A stretch of DNA of 64,000 nucleotides, taken from contig CM060926.1 in NCBI GenBank assembly GCA_030737875.1, forward strand, positions 319,522,922 through 319,586,921. Direction: 5' to 3'. Position numbers and translations under genes: made by a program. The notes under the pieces were generated by a model. It ran no database searches. It was not told the origin of the DNA and worked only from the letters and a program-made list of their open reading frames with translations. This DNA is from Allium sativum (Eukaryota; Streptophyta; Magnoliopsida; Asparagales; Amaryllidaceae). How positions within the stretch are numbered: position 1 is the first letter of the stretch; every line of letters starts with the position of its first letter. Shown here in pieces: positions 11,607 to 23,153 of the stretch.

Positions 11607-13452
11607 AATAGACAAACCCTAGCTAGAAGAACTAGGTAGAAAACCGTGGTTAATCAAGGATAACGGGAAAGGAAGCTAAGTGGTAAACCTTAGTTAAGGG
11701 TAACTAAGTAATAATTCTTAGCTAAGGACATAGGACTAATTCTCAAAACGATGAGTAACCTGATACGGTAGGTCATCGCTTAGTATACGAGGGGGAGCAA
11801 GTTATCTGACTTGGATAAAAGCTCCAGCGCACTAGGTGCCGAAGTGGAAGCTTCGGGGGACGTGAGGATATTCTTGGGATCCCTCTGTGGGCTGCCAGGT
11901 AATTATACTAGGCCCATGAGAGGTTAAGGTCTGCGTTAGAAGGACCAAGAGTATGCCTTGGTTGCTATGCAAGCAACCTAAAGACTGGGATGGATTAGCG
12001 TGGAGTCGACGATTCTTGTTTTTGCCCTGGATAGCACATCGCCGACTACCTACCATCTTTAGTCAATCGTGTACGTGCGGAAAGGCAGGGAACCCCCAAC
12101 AGACCATGTGCTTGCTATCGATTCATGGGTGAGGTTGGCCCGTAGGAAAGTGGGCTATAGTGGGGCCGTGGAGTGGTTCTTATACATGATTTTTCTTGGA
12201 TTGCCTTTCAGTAGTTGAGGGAGGGGTCACGTGGGACCATAGCCACGGGTACAAAAATAGACCTTGATATCTGCATCGGCAGACGATTTAAAGCTCCCGA
12301 CCGAGTTCCGTATTTCTTGATTTGCCCTGGCACGGAACTCGGATGGCACATTGGGGAACATGTGCATCTAGACATGGAAAACGATTCACGATACATACGT
12401 GGGATCAAGGGCGCGGTTGACGGGTGGCGTAATCCCTAGTGGTCCTAGGTGGCCAAAACCCAAACCAAGACACGGAACCGTTCATTAGGTAGCATAATCC
12501 CTAGCGGTCCTAGGTGGCATAAATCCTAAGTGGACGCGCGATAGTTCATGGTAAGGAAACACAACTAGATCAAGGGTTGCAGTCCAAAACAACTTCAAGG
12601 ATAAACCGTTTACATGGGAAAGCCCGTACAGCCTACGGCAAAGGACTGAACCTATACATGGAAAGAAACATATGAGTTGAGTAACCTATATATGCGGCAT
12701 ATTAGGTTGACATGGACCATTACACGACTTTTGAGTAAAGGTCATTCACGGATAACACGTAATACAGTTAGGATACTAGTACGGTAGGTGCAGAGCGGAT
12801 ATACAGGATAGATGCCATGGGACGTTATACGCGATAGATATCTTGGGATATTATACTTGATAGGAACCTGACAATGTGATACCTTGTTTTATCTTGACAT
12901 CGTAGTTTATCACGACACCCTAGTTTATCTGAGTTAAGTAGTTCATCCTGTTATTTTGATTTAATTGACCTATCTTGTATCATGCTTATGTTCATCTCAG
13001 TTTCTCATGACAGTTAACTTTACTAGTTTTTATACTAATAGTAGATAGGGCTTACTCAGTCTTTTTGACTGACCCGTTTTGTTTCGCCTTTTTTCTTCCG
13101 TTTCCCCCCAGGTTACAGGGAGGAAACACTGCTGTTTAGTTCGGACTTCTTCTGCTTGAAGGTCATCATGGATGGCTTGGACTTTTCCTGGCTATGGCTA
13201 CTTTACTGTTTTTATTTGGGGAATAATTTATGAAAAAGTCTTTATGCTTCTTTACTATTGCAAGACAGGTTTTGATGTACTCTGATGTAAAAGGCTTTAG
13301 ACCTTATGTATTCATGTTTATGAAAGTTCGATTTTACTTCCGCTATTTTATATGTTCTGTCTTGTGATATTTCTGTGCATGTTTACCAATAATGCCCCTC
13401 TAAAGCTAGTGCATTCCTTTGCGAGTGACCCTAGCGGAGGCGGGGTGTTACA

Positions 13453-13457
13453 CAAGA
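13453..13457. repeat. Target-site duplication CAAGA (right)
   Basis: Matches 2312-2316 exactly. The helicase sequence continues from it in the frame expected from the left flank. Confidence 0.95.
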
Positions 13458-14407
13458 GATTGTTTTTTCTACTATTAACTCTTCATATCTTTGGAATTTT
13501 TGTAGAGTGTTAAGACTGATAAAAAATATGAGATTTGAAAGTGATAGCAATGGTTCAAATCTATGTGAAAATAAAGACTTTGTCAAATGGATATTAAAAG
13601 TTGGTGATGGTTGTATTGAGGAGATAATGATGGAGAGGCAACTATTAAAATACCTGATGACATTCTAATTAAGGATACAAATGATTCCATAGCTTTCATA
13701 GTTGACTGCATCTATCCGTCTTTGTTAGATAATCTATGGGATGCGGTATATTTTGGAGAAAGAGCTATTCTGGCTCCAGCTCTTGAAATTGTTGAACAAG
13801 TAAATGAATATTTGTTGATGAAGGTAGCAGGAGAAGAAAAATATATTTTAGCTCAGACACTGTATCTAATGCTGATTGTAGTCCACATAGCGACGATGGT
13901 TTTTGTTCTCCCGACATTTTAAACAGCATAAAAGGATACGGACTACCAAATCATAAGCTGACTCTTAAAATGGGTGTTCCAATAATGTTACTCAGGAATA
14001 TCGATCAAAATGAAGGATTGTGCAATAGTACTAGACTGCAGGTGACTAGATTGGGAAATCATGTTACTGAGGCTAAAATCATCACAGGTTGTAATATTGG
14101 ACACAAAGTATTTATATCTCGCTTGATTTTGACTCCATCGGTTAACAAATACCCATTCAAATTTCAAAGAAGGAAATTCCTAGTAATTATTTGTTTTGCT
14201 ATGAACATCGATAAAAGTCAAGGTCAATCCCTTACTCATGTAGGATTATATTTACCTAGACCTGTATTTAGTCATGGCCAATTGTACGTAGCAATTTCAA
14301 GAGTAAAATCGAAAAAAGGATTGAAAATTTTGATATGTGATGAGCATGGTAACACAAAAAATGGTACAACGAATGTAGTATATAAGGAGGTGTTCCAGAA
14401 TTTGTGA
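13458..14407 (+). pseudogene. Helitron Rep/helicase, 3' portion (decayed)
   Basis: This continues the gene broken at 2316. It opens with VFSTINSSYLW...LIKNMRF and KWILKVGDG, shifts frame near 13623, and proceeds through YPSLLDNLWD and ERAILAPALEIVEQVNEYLL. Another frame change follows near 13855. The last 145 codons (13970-14404) are open: MGVPIMLLRNID, GLCNSTRL, FAMNIDKSQGQSL (helicase motif V/VI region) and LYVAISRVKS close to the C-terminus, ending at a normal place (TGA at 14405). Length and order agree with the full plant Helitron helicase C-terminus. The gene is dead through several frameshifts plus the insertion. No Helitron 3' hairpin/CTRR end was identified downstream. Confidence 0.9.
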
Positions 14408-16673
14408 ACTACAAGGATTGTTTGGTTGAAAAAGTTGTGCACATATTGCATATGCATATTTTAATGCTTGCACATGTTAGGTTTGCATATTTTAGTGAGG
14501 GTGGAATGAATATACATGTATGTCTATATATATATATATATTATTGAGCATGCATTGTGTTATTTATCGTATTCTTAACGAAACTTTCGTATCATCTTAA
14601 CTGGTGTGATGTCAGTTTTGAAATGGTTAAATATATTTTTTGAATTTTCTGTTGCATAAAAGTGCAGCTTGCGTTGTTCCAACTTGGTCATGTATTTAAT
14701 TTTAAATGAACTAGTTAATGCATGTTGGAGTAATTCTTGACTTTATATTATGAAGATTGTTGAAGTACTGACTCTTAAACCCAGATTAAAATTCCAAGTG
14801 GCTGCACATAAAGAAGATAGCTCTTACTCAAGAAGGAAATGCAAAATAAAAGCAGACTCTTCTTTAGTTCCCAATAAGCAAAATATAGTGTAGATTGTAA
14901 AAAATTCAGAGAAAAATGTCGTATATTTTGTGTTATTATTAGATTAGACTTTTAAGATAAATTGTATGTGTTTCATGCTTCTATTTGTTTTTGTTGATTT
15001 GTCGCATTTATTTGTACACAATGTAAGTTAACAAGAAACGATAAACAGTATCAGGATGCTTAAACTTTTCAAAATCTTTCCTGATTTATATTTGAGTGAA
15101 AGACAGATTTTTTCTTTTGTTTAAATTGTATAAGTTGCTATTTATACACACACCATAAACACTGATTTTTTGAAAATCAATTCTTTATTTTTTGGACTAA
15201 AAATTATGTGAATACCTGCCAAAAGAAGCAACATGATGCTATTTTTAGACTTTTCAAAATTTTATGGTGTTATCTTATATTATCATCAAGCCTCTTTTTA
15301 CATTATTGAACTATTGCCCAAACCGAGTAATATTATAAGTAAATAATATTATATTTCATTGCATTTTATTATAACTAATAATGTTTTACCTCTACTACTG
15401 TCGATGAAAGCCATTGTTCTGTGAATAAGCGTTTTCATAACTTTTTGGTCGTTACCAGCTTATAAGAGAATCAAACAACACTGGAAAAAAAAATATTATT
15501 TCTAAATGACCAAGATGACATTTCTTTCACTTAATACTTAGTGTACTATTATTGTGTTTTATGGTTTGTCAATGAAAATAAAATTCACAAAATTTATACT
15601 GTAATTCGAGGAATGAAGTGAATATGAACAAAAGAACAACACACAAAAAAAACAAGAATATGGAAATACTGTTTAGGTCACCAAGGCTTCCACAGAACGG
15701 GGTAATACTATTAATGACACTATTTCTGACAAATCAACTTTCAAAAAAGCAATTTAGCAAACAACTATAATTCCAATAGACAACCAAAATAGGACAGAGA
15801 GACTTGGACCTTAAAACAAATTGCCATGAAACTGTTGATGCTTTGATACTTGAAACTAATATCAATCTATTACAAGTCTAAAATTCTACCAAATTCAGTT
15901 GCATGACATCAGTTTGAAGGTATAAGGATAATGCTTCGATTTCAAGTGTATTCTTCGAACATATGGGAAACTCTTTATAATGTTTACGTAGGTCATTAAT
16001 GGTTTAAGCTTAACTTCACACTTTCAAGATCTAACCTGATATGTTGAAACTTCATTCTATTCTTGTGTATCGCAACTATGGTCACCTTCTCATCAATCAT
16101 TATAATAACGAACTCCTAAACGTTTTCATAAGTTGCACACTATTCGTCGCTTATAGAAGAATCAAGCAACAATATAACAACATATTTCTACAGAACTACA
16201 TAGTTACTTAATATATTTGATCTACAAGCCAGATTGATGGCTAATAAAATAGTGTTTTGAGATTCAACCACAATCCCCATAGCATCAACCACACAGCATC
16301 ATAAACCAAGTCAAGCAAATATATATACATAAATAAACATAGTACGAATAACACATCCACAAACACACCAAATGAATATTGATCAGTTTTACCTCCTCAC
16401 TAGCCATTCTCCATTTGTGCTCCCATCAGATTCTTCATGCTGTATTTCTATGGGAACAGTCAGTCTGCATGGGGTAGTATGTGCACCACCCATTGTTTCA
16501 GGAAGTGACCTGGTCCTGTTTACTTGCGAATGGCGTTGAAGTACTAAATGTCTACGCTTTGCTCAAATGGGTTGAGAGACTAGGCAAATAGGAGAGTCAT
16601 CGGATAAATGTGGTGGCTGCTCTTTCACGTCTTAAAAATCGTAATCATGCATTAGCTGCTTAGGAGTTTCAGG
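14408..16673. other. Non-coding AT-rich DNA, probable Helitron tail and flank
   Basis: No protein homology seen. A (TA)n run lies at 14527-14542. Two diverged copies of a roughly 60-bp segment (G/ACGTTTTCATAA...GAATCAA-CAACA) occur at about 15428-15482 and 16120-16175. The Helitron 3' end should lie somewhere here, but no convincing hairpin plus CTRR was found by reading. Confidence 0.4.
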
Positions 16674-17599
16674 CTAAGGTCTCCAGCCTATTGGTCCCAC
16701 CACTTCGACTGAGTCCCTAGAAGTGATGGCACGTAACCATTTAGGAGTAGGTTCAGGGGATGAATGTGGTTCATAGCCCTGTCTATCCCAAGGACTTAGA
16801 TTCAAGTGTTGAATATCCTCGCTATGAACTGGTTCCTTTAAAGGCTTTATGTCTCTTTCGTAATCCAAGCCAAGAATAATGGTTGTAGGATTCCTGGTGT
16901 GATGAATGTGTTCCCAACGTTGCACCTCAAGCATGTATCTTGCATTGTTGATATGGGCGACTACGGTGGAACGAGTATTAACACCAACATAAATTGCATT
17001 CTAACAAATAAGTACCTGTGATCTAAACGAGAATGCTTGCAGTTTTCCAATGCATTTACCTTACCCAGTGTCTTTAAGGCTTCTCTAACTTCTTGCAAGT
17101 TGTTTCTTAAAAATTCTGGAAATCCTTCTACCCTGGCCCAAGATAGGGGATCAAGATTGGGGATTTGCTGTTCTCCGTAGTGCGACTATGGTTGGAGAAC
17201 AAGTATAGCAAGGAAAGCACCTATCTTTCTTAATGTACCCATCTCGAGCGCATGTTCGTACGCTTCGTTGTCAGGACATCTGATTAGAAAACGCCTTGGA
17301 CCAAAAAGCCATGTCTGTCAATCGTGATGTTTGAAGACGTGGGAGAGAACAAATTCAAGCATTTCCAAGGTCATTATGCCAGTTTCTATGGATGCAATTA
17401 TGTAGAGAGAAGTGTCTTCCATTGTTACATCCTTTTTTTTGAAATGGTTTAGAATTTTTTTGCTTGATTGGACTGGAGGATGGAGAAGAAGCAAATTATT
17501 GCGGGAGACGAAGTGACGAAGCGCAGTTAATAAATTGATTTTGTTTAAGATTTGACCGTTGATATATTTTAGGGACCCGTTTGGTTGTGTCAAGACCAC
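16674..17599 (-). pseudogene. DUF4283-domain (LINE ORF1-like) fragment, decayed
   Basis: Read on the minus strand, the frame from about 17421 (an ATG opening MEDTSLY) runs through a TGA at 17318 and two TAGs. It shows FLIRCPDN, WARVEGFPEFL, LDHRYLFVRMQF and, after a frame change, LEVQRWEHIHHTRNP. The same order appears in ORF1 of the LINE at 29962-31959 (FLVHCPSY, SWARVEGFPEFL, IDHREFLVKLQF, KVQRCKHEHPGTRP), so both carry the DUF4283-type domain of plant LINE/gag-like proteins. No zinc knuckle is visible here. It could be a truncated ORF1 of a different LINE or a domesticated-type DUF4283 gene relic. No ORF2 sequence follows on the expected side. Confidence 0.68.
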
Positions 17600-18364
17600 G
17601 TGGAAGTTCGATGATAGAAAGAATGATTACGTCGTATTGGGAGTTTACGAATTGTTGTTACCAAAAAGAAAAAAATGCAAATTTGGTATAAAGGCTGAAC
17701 AAATGATGGCCCGATTTGTTGTGGATTTTATATGTGCTGCAGAATTCATTAAACATTCTTGCAGACCTTGAATCAATGGTGTCGGGCTTGTGACAATTAA
17801 AATTCTTTTTTGTTGTAAACGTTAACAAACTTACGTATATAGAAAAAAAGAGAATGAGTTGGATAGTTAAGTTTTTTTTAAAACAAAAAAATTCAACCTA
17901 ACGCTTTAATGAATATTACATTAAATTAATTTAGCCACTATGCGCGTGCACATACACACTCATACAAACACACACATGCTATATTTCTTACATTTTTTTA
18001 GCACTAACTATAAGTAAGTTAATAGCATTCAAAATTCAAACTGTGAAATATTTGCATTTTACATTCCAGTGACAAAAGGATACATAAAATAATGTGAATG
18101 TGCCAGTTATTTGATGCGATATTTGTTGGATGTTTCATTAAAGGCAGTCGTGCAACTGCACCAGACTATACTAGTAACATATAATAGTGACAATCACAAA
18201 TATAAAGCAGGAGACACAGTAATAATTATATAAACTGTATAATCAGAGTACACATGACCATATATTTATACAGAACTATAAGAGAGTTTATACAATAGAT
18301 AAATAAACTCAACTAATAAACTTTCTTTAATAAGAATACGTAACACAGTCAAGGATTTACGGTG
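17600..18364. other. Non-coding AT-rich spacer
   Basis: A 60-codon open stretch at 17580-17771 (plus) has no recognisable domain. The rest is A/T-rich with a short CA-rich run near 17947-17975. I see no element boundary. Confidence 0.3.
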
Positions 18365-18824
18365 TCACACGATCAAATAAACAATAAGGATACAAGTATA
18401 ACATGTAAAACGTTGATTCTTGCTAATCCACCTGCGTAACCCTAAATAATACCCATACCTGTCACCTAGTCTGCCCATCGACATCGTCGATGAGAACCCA
18501 AAGTAATAAAAGAGAACACAAAGTCTTGGGTCAAACAACAGTCTGGTGTGAGCATTATACAAATCTCAAAGTATTGTAAAAGTCGTAATAGTATATATGG
18601 CATGGAGGGTATGGAGAATCATACCTATCCCGCCCTTCATCTATAGAGTTAGCACATTACAGTCAATATACGCCACATTATTATAAACATCAAGTAGTGT
18701 GATAGATGTCTAAATATTAAATGGTGATAGGTAACAACCATTGCATCCATCAACTATCCTTACATTCACTCACTCAGTGCATCAAGCGTATGACATCCAC
18801 TACTTTGGTCACCTAATCCAGACA
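18365..18824 (-). repeat. LTR fragment related to the F LTR
   Basis: The stretch around 18455-18560 (CACCTAGTCTGCCCATC...CAAAGTCTTGGGTCAAACAACAGTCT, read in parts) matches 46890-46985 within the F LTR in the same orientation. It is therefore a diverged relative of that minus-strand LTR, interrupted at 18825 by E1. Its own left end was not found. Confidence 0.5.
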
Positions 18825-18932
18825 TGTAACACCTCACACTTTTCTAATCTTGAATTTTGATAAAAATCAAGATTTAAACCCATCCAAGTATGGGAAGTAT
18901 AAATCTGGTACCTGCAACCGCAAATACACGAG
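18825..18932 (-). repeat. E1 left LTR, first segment
   Basis: 108 bp aligning with 56169-56275 of the right LTR. It starts TGTAACACC and ends at the ACGAG target word of E2. Confidence 0.8.
18928..18932. repeat. Target-site duplication ACGAG of E2 (left)
   Basis: ACGAG precedes TGTTACGCCCC and recurs at 45984-45988 after GGGTTGTTACA. The uninterrupted right E1 LTR has a single ACGAG at the same point (56271-56275). Confidence 0.85.
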
Positions 18933-20244
18933 TGTTACGCCCCGAATTCGCCCAGCCTCCGAAGAGATGGGAAAACACGGATTGTAATGAGAACATGATG
19001 CATCAGAACACAAACATGAGAACATTTCATTGTTATCACAACAATTTACATTAGAGTACAAGAATATCATAGTACGAATAAATAATATACACAACGGAAA
19101 TACAAATACCAGAGATTCAGATTACATTTAAATACAAAAACATAATATGCAGTGGAAAACATCAACTACCACAACTGAAAGAGATACATGGATACAAAGC
19201 TTTCCGAATATAGCTCCAGCTGTAAACCAGGATCCTGCTAAATAAAATCTGCAAATCCAAAACTACTAGCTGCCTGTGGGGGAAATATAGGCACCCAGAG
19301 TTTAGGTTGAAAACAATAAACTCCAGGTCAGTTATGGGACTAGTGTGAGAACTAAAACAATTATTAACTTTATTTAAATGTTAGGTAAATCAAGGGACCA
19401 CGCCGTATGACTTGGAACAGGTTTTCTTCCAAGATGAAACAAACAGCGCAATGCTAAAAGAAAAAATGAAGCCATCATAAGACTCAGCTCCCATTACACA
19501 ATGCAAACACAAACCAGAGGATAGAGTTTTACCTTATAATGACCAAATATGCTTGATGTTATTATTATTAGTGCATAGTGAAGAAATCAACTTCAAATAT
19601 AAATGTTGTTTGAATCAAAAATGGTTCAAACACCAAAGGTGTGAAATCACACTTCACCAAATGGTATGCAAAATGAAAATGGGGCCACAAATTCAAATTC
19701 AAATGCAAATAAAAAATGGGAAAAATTAAGTAAAAGACAAAGGGTTTTATAGTGGTTCGATCTACATCCACTTTTGAAATGTTCTTTACTATCATGGAGA
19801 AAATTACATATAGCATCATCTCATACATCTTACTTATATCATTTGCTCATTCTTTTTACAATGATTCTCCATTTTCGCTCTCTTTTAGCTTTAGATCTCA
19901 CTCGGATTCATGGAGGAATGGATTAGATCTCGCGGATTTTGAAAGTTATCTTGTAGATTTTCAATCACTTGGGCGCATAGATGCTTTTACTTGATTCCGT
20001 GATGAAGTTTGTGTTAGATCCGGGCTTTTAGAGAAGATTAATGGCGGTTGGAGAGAACTTGAATTAAGTTAGAGCAATTTTGAATGGATAATGGACGTGA
20101 TTTGATCTTCATGTCATTCGAGGAAGAAGGAGAGATAATTGGAGGCCATTAATAGAGCTCCAAGGAGCTATAGAATGGTAGAGAAGAGATTCGGCAGCCC
20201 TTCGAGGTTAAAAGATTGGTCCCTTGAAGTGTGGTGAAAGGGGG
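18933..20244 (-). repeat. E2 LTR, transcribed (R-U5-like) side
   Basis: Read on the minus strand, this follows the TATA box at 20252-20245 and ends GGGGCGTAACA. Its middle (about 19200-19340) has the short CCCATAACTGACCTGG...GGAAA layout seen downstream of TATA in the other giant LTRs of this window. It contains no coding signal. Confidence 0.55.
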
Positions 20245-20252
20245 TATTTATA
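20245..20252 (-). promoter_or_regulatory. TATA box of E2 LTR (minus strand)
   Basis: TATTTATA on plus is TATAAATA on minus, flanked by CTCC and CCCCC. A GTCGAC site lies about 270 bp upstream at 20518. Confidence 0.55.
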
Positions 20253-21017
20253 GGAGAAGTTTGGACCAGGTGGCAATTATGTAATTATGGATTTCATGGT
20301 ATGGGTCGAGCATACCTGTATTTACAGAACTTCCACCGGATAGCTGGAGCCAATAGTGTACAACTATCTTGCCTGACCCAAATATTACGACTTCGCCACT
20401 GAACCCTTTACTGCTCGACCCAAAAGTGTCGCTCGAGCCAAGGGTATACTCGACCCAGAAAATAAAAAAGGACGTCCGGCCCTTAGTGAATGTTTGACCC
20501 AATTCAACTTCTTTCAGGTCGACCACATGTAAATCCTGAAGCCGTCCCATTTTCCTATTTGAACAGCACCAACCGCGTTGCTTTATGGAGCCGCCACTCT
20601 TTTTTACATAAGGATATGATGCGAGTTGCCATTAACACCCATGTACTCATGCATTTAACTACATATTTGCATACGACCGCTGTGTATTTTTCATGATCGA
20701 CCCCGCTTCATTGCTGCTGATCCATGTGTAAGACTTCATGACCGACCAGCAGTTGACTTCGTGGCCGAACAGGAGGTGAAGTGACTGACCCACATGAACA
20801 TATCCATGCTTTGCTTTTCTTAGTTACGCTTTGATCCTCATTCAACTGATATAACCTATTCAACATGCATAGGAATCGTTCTTGCACCCTACATGTAACG
20901 TGTTTACTCATATTAACATACACACGTAAAAGTGCTTTATCAATGTCATTGCAAAGGACCCTAGTTCTGCCACTTTAATCGATCATGTGAACATTGCGTT
21001 GGTGCCTGGTTGTGAGA
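20253..21017 (-). other. E2 LTR, upstream (U3-like) side
   Basis: This is non-coding sequence rich in CGACC/GACCGACC words (for example 20370-20530 and 20700-20790), interrupted at 21022 by a solo LTR and resuming at 23154. Confidence 0.45.
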
Positions 21018-21022
21018 TCATG
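21018..21022. repeat. Target-site duplication TCATG of solo LTR (left)
   Basis: Exact match to 23149-23153. Confidence 0.88.
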
Positions 21023-23148
21023 TGTAACACCTTGTATTTTCTATGTTTATTAAAGTAACGAATTAAGGAATACTTAATTGTAAAAGTGAGAATTAAGGGA
21101 AATGGGTTACACCATTGCGTTCGTCTTGGAATTCTTCTTGAGATAGAGTCTGAGTTTGCATGAATCGGACTACGTATGAAGAATTCATGGAGTTCAGAAG
21201 ATTTCATGTTTAAACAAAATATTATATGATTAAATAATTTAATAAACAAAACAGTTTAAATTTTGAAAATCACGTGGCTCAGCTGGGCAGGAAAAATCCC
21301 GCTCATAGGGGTCGACTCCCCCCAAAGGGGGTCGACATAGGTGTCGAACCCGAGAGGGGTGTCGACCCCCTATAGGTGTTGACCCCCTCGCCCAGATTCA
21401 AACAATGACGATTTTATGGCTTGTTGCTGAGTCTTTTCTGACTTGTTGCTGAGTCACTAGGGCATAGGTGACAATTTCTGGATAACTCTATCTAGTCTGG
21501 ACGGTTGTGATCGCTCCTAGGATGATCTAATGGCTCACATAATTTTAAACCCCTATAAAAGCAACCCTAGTCCTCAACCCTAAATCACACAAATTCATTC
21601 CAAGGAGCCACCATGCTGTCCATGATCGTCCTTGCCTAGCCACCATTTCTTGTCAAACAAGAAAGCAAGTTAGAAGCTACGAATCAAATCAAAATTAGAT
21701 AGTCTACGTCAAGGGATTGTTTTCCAGTTTCAGAAAACAGATCCTAGAAAACAATACTTTCTTTTGTTTGTAAGTCCTGTTATTATTTAGATGTGAACGA
21801 TTAAAAGTTATGATTTGTAATAAAGTGAAAACTAAAGTTATCCCTAGTTGTAAGATAATGGTGACGCTGATTCATGTCTATTCTTGTAACGATTCTATCG
21901 TATATGCCTATGAGACTATTGTGGTTTATTGGACTTATTATGTATGTTAAACTGATCATGTATTATGTAAATTTGGTGACTCTTTCATGTTATGTTACAT
22001 GCAAGTTTTTAGGCTAAGTTATATATATGTTTAGATCTGCATTCTCATATGTTAGATCTATGATTACTGGATCCAAAATACAAGTTCATATCTACATGTC
22101 TAATTGGATTTGTGTAATTATATATGCATAAGATTCATATTTATTGGATCCAAAATAAACATTCACATTCACATGCCTAGTTGGATTTGTGTAATTCTAT
22201 ATGCTTAAGATTCATGTTTATTGGATCTAAAATAAAAGTTTACATTTGCATGCCTAGGCTGGGTGGGGCACGATTACTGGGATGATTATCAGCGGTCAAA
22301 ACAACAGCGGGTGGTGCATCAGTGTTGGTTCCGACGGAGTGCGGGCATGCACGTACTCCGGAGTGGAAAAAGCAGGCACTGGGCTTCAGTAGTTATACAC
22401 TGTGCATCTTGAATTGTGTCGGGTTGCCACCATAGGATTTGATACACCCCATGGTGGGACCAGCACAGGTTTCTACAATCAAGCGGGGCCGAATGACACA
22501 AGTGGAAAACGTATACGAGTAGGAGCCGATCGATAAAGGGGATCATTTATCTTGAACACATGGTGCTAGTTGAAACACTTGTAAGTGGGTGCAGAGAAAT
22601 AGAAATGAGTGCGATAGCATATTCAGTTTTATTATTTTATTTCTAGGGTACAGTCCTAGGTTCAATTTATTCATGTCATAATCCATTTCTTGTTTACTTG
22701 CTAAATAATCACTGGACTTACCAGACTCATGTCTGACCCAATTTCTTTTGTCTTCTTTTCTTCCGTTTCCCCCCTCAGGTCCGCAGGGAGGGAATACTTC
22801 AGCTTAGTTCAGACCATTTCCAGCTTGAAGAAAATAGATGTATTGCTTGGATTCTCTTTCCTTGGGCTATGGCTTTGGATACTCCCTTATTGGGGATTTA
22901 TGCTGCCTTACTGTTGTTTTAATGCTTCTTTATGTTTTAATTCAAGACAGAGATTTTGTTGTAATAATTTGGAAGTTTGTTTGAGACAGTTGTTGTAATG
23001 TTTTAACTGAACCACGTACTTATGAAATAAATTTTCTTTTTCCGCTGTTTATATGCCTGTCTTGTAAATTATCTGTATCTTTTACCTATAATGCTCCACC
23101 GAAGTTAAGGCATTCCCTTTGTGAGTGACCTTAATGAAGGTGGGGCCA
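21023..23148 (+). mobile_element. Solo LTR, 2,126 bp, relative of the giant-LTR family
   Basis: It starts TGTAACACCTTGTATTTTC and ends GGTGGGGCCA, bracketed by TCATG. Its first 150 bp parallel the giant LTR (…ACACCATTGCGTTCGTCT versus …ATGCCATTGCGTTCGTCT, then GAGATAGAGTC-like words). Its last 60 bp parallel the giant LTR end (GCATTCCCTTTGTGAGTGACC versus GCATTCCTTTGCGAGTGACC). A GTCGAC cluster (21303-21370) lies upstream of a TATA box (21554). No second LTR or internal domain accompanies it, so it is what LTR-LTR recombination leaves. Confidence 0.88.
21554..21561 (+). promoter_or_regulatory. TATA box of the solo LTR
   Basis: TATAAAAG, about 530 bp into the LTR and about 185 bp downstream of the last GTCGAC. 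Confidence 0.55.
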
Positions 23149-23153
23149 TCATG
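23149..23153. repeat. Target-site duplication TCATG of solo LTR (right)
   Basis: Exact match to 21018-21022. Confidence 0.88.

Larger units (their letters stand above)
2317..13452 (+). mobile_element. Non-autonomous LTR retrotransposon with giant LTRs (gypsy-type ends)
   Basis: The element is 11,136 bp, bounded by TGTAACAACCCG...GGGTGTTACA and a CAAGA duplication. Its LTRs are 4,579 and 4,565 bp, and the internal domain is 1,992 bp. A primer-binding site matching the tRNA-iMet 3' end lies three bases inside the left LTR junction, and a polypurine tract abuts the right LTR. No gag or pol ORF survives, so it must have moved with enzymes from a related element, as LARD-type elements do. By hand I count roughly 28 substitutions and about five short indels between the LTRs, around 0.6%, which indicates a recent insertion. 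The ends, the TTCGGGGACGAAATC string before the polypurine tract and the iMet site fit a Ty3/gypsy (chromovirus-like) origin. It is inserted in the sense orientation of the helicase it disrupts. Confidence 0.93.
8888..13452 (+). repeat. Right (3') LTR, 4,565 bp
   Basis: A nearly identical copy of 2317-6895. Visible indels are a shorter AT run (9127-9165), a 5-bp deletion near 10287 and one C fewer near 13105. Substitutions are scattered with no hotspot. It ends GGGTGTTACA followed by the CAAGA duplication. Confidence 0.95.

Noticed and set aside
14408..16673. Helitron 3' terminus
   Set aside because: Several CTAA/CTAG strings exist, but none follows a convincing 16-20 bp hairpin.
17559..17771. 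70-codon plus ORF, possible captured exon
   Set aside because: No recognisable family, partly overlaps the minus-strand DUF4283 relic, and no splice context could be argued.
22729..22998. 89-codon plus ORF in the solo LTR
   Set aside because: Hydrophobic, low-complexity reading in LTR sequence with no domain.
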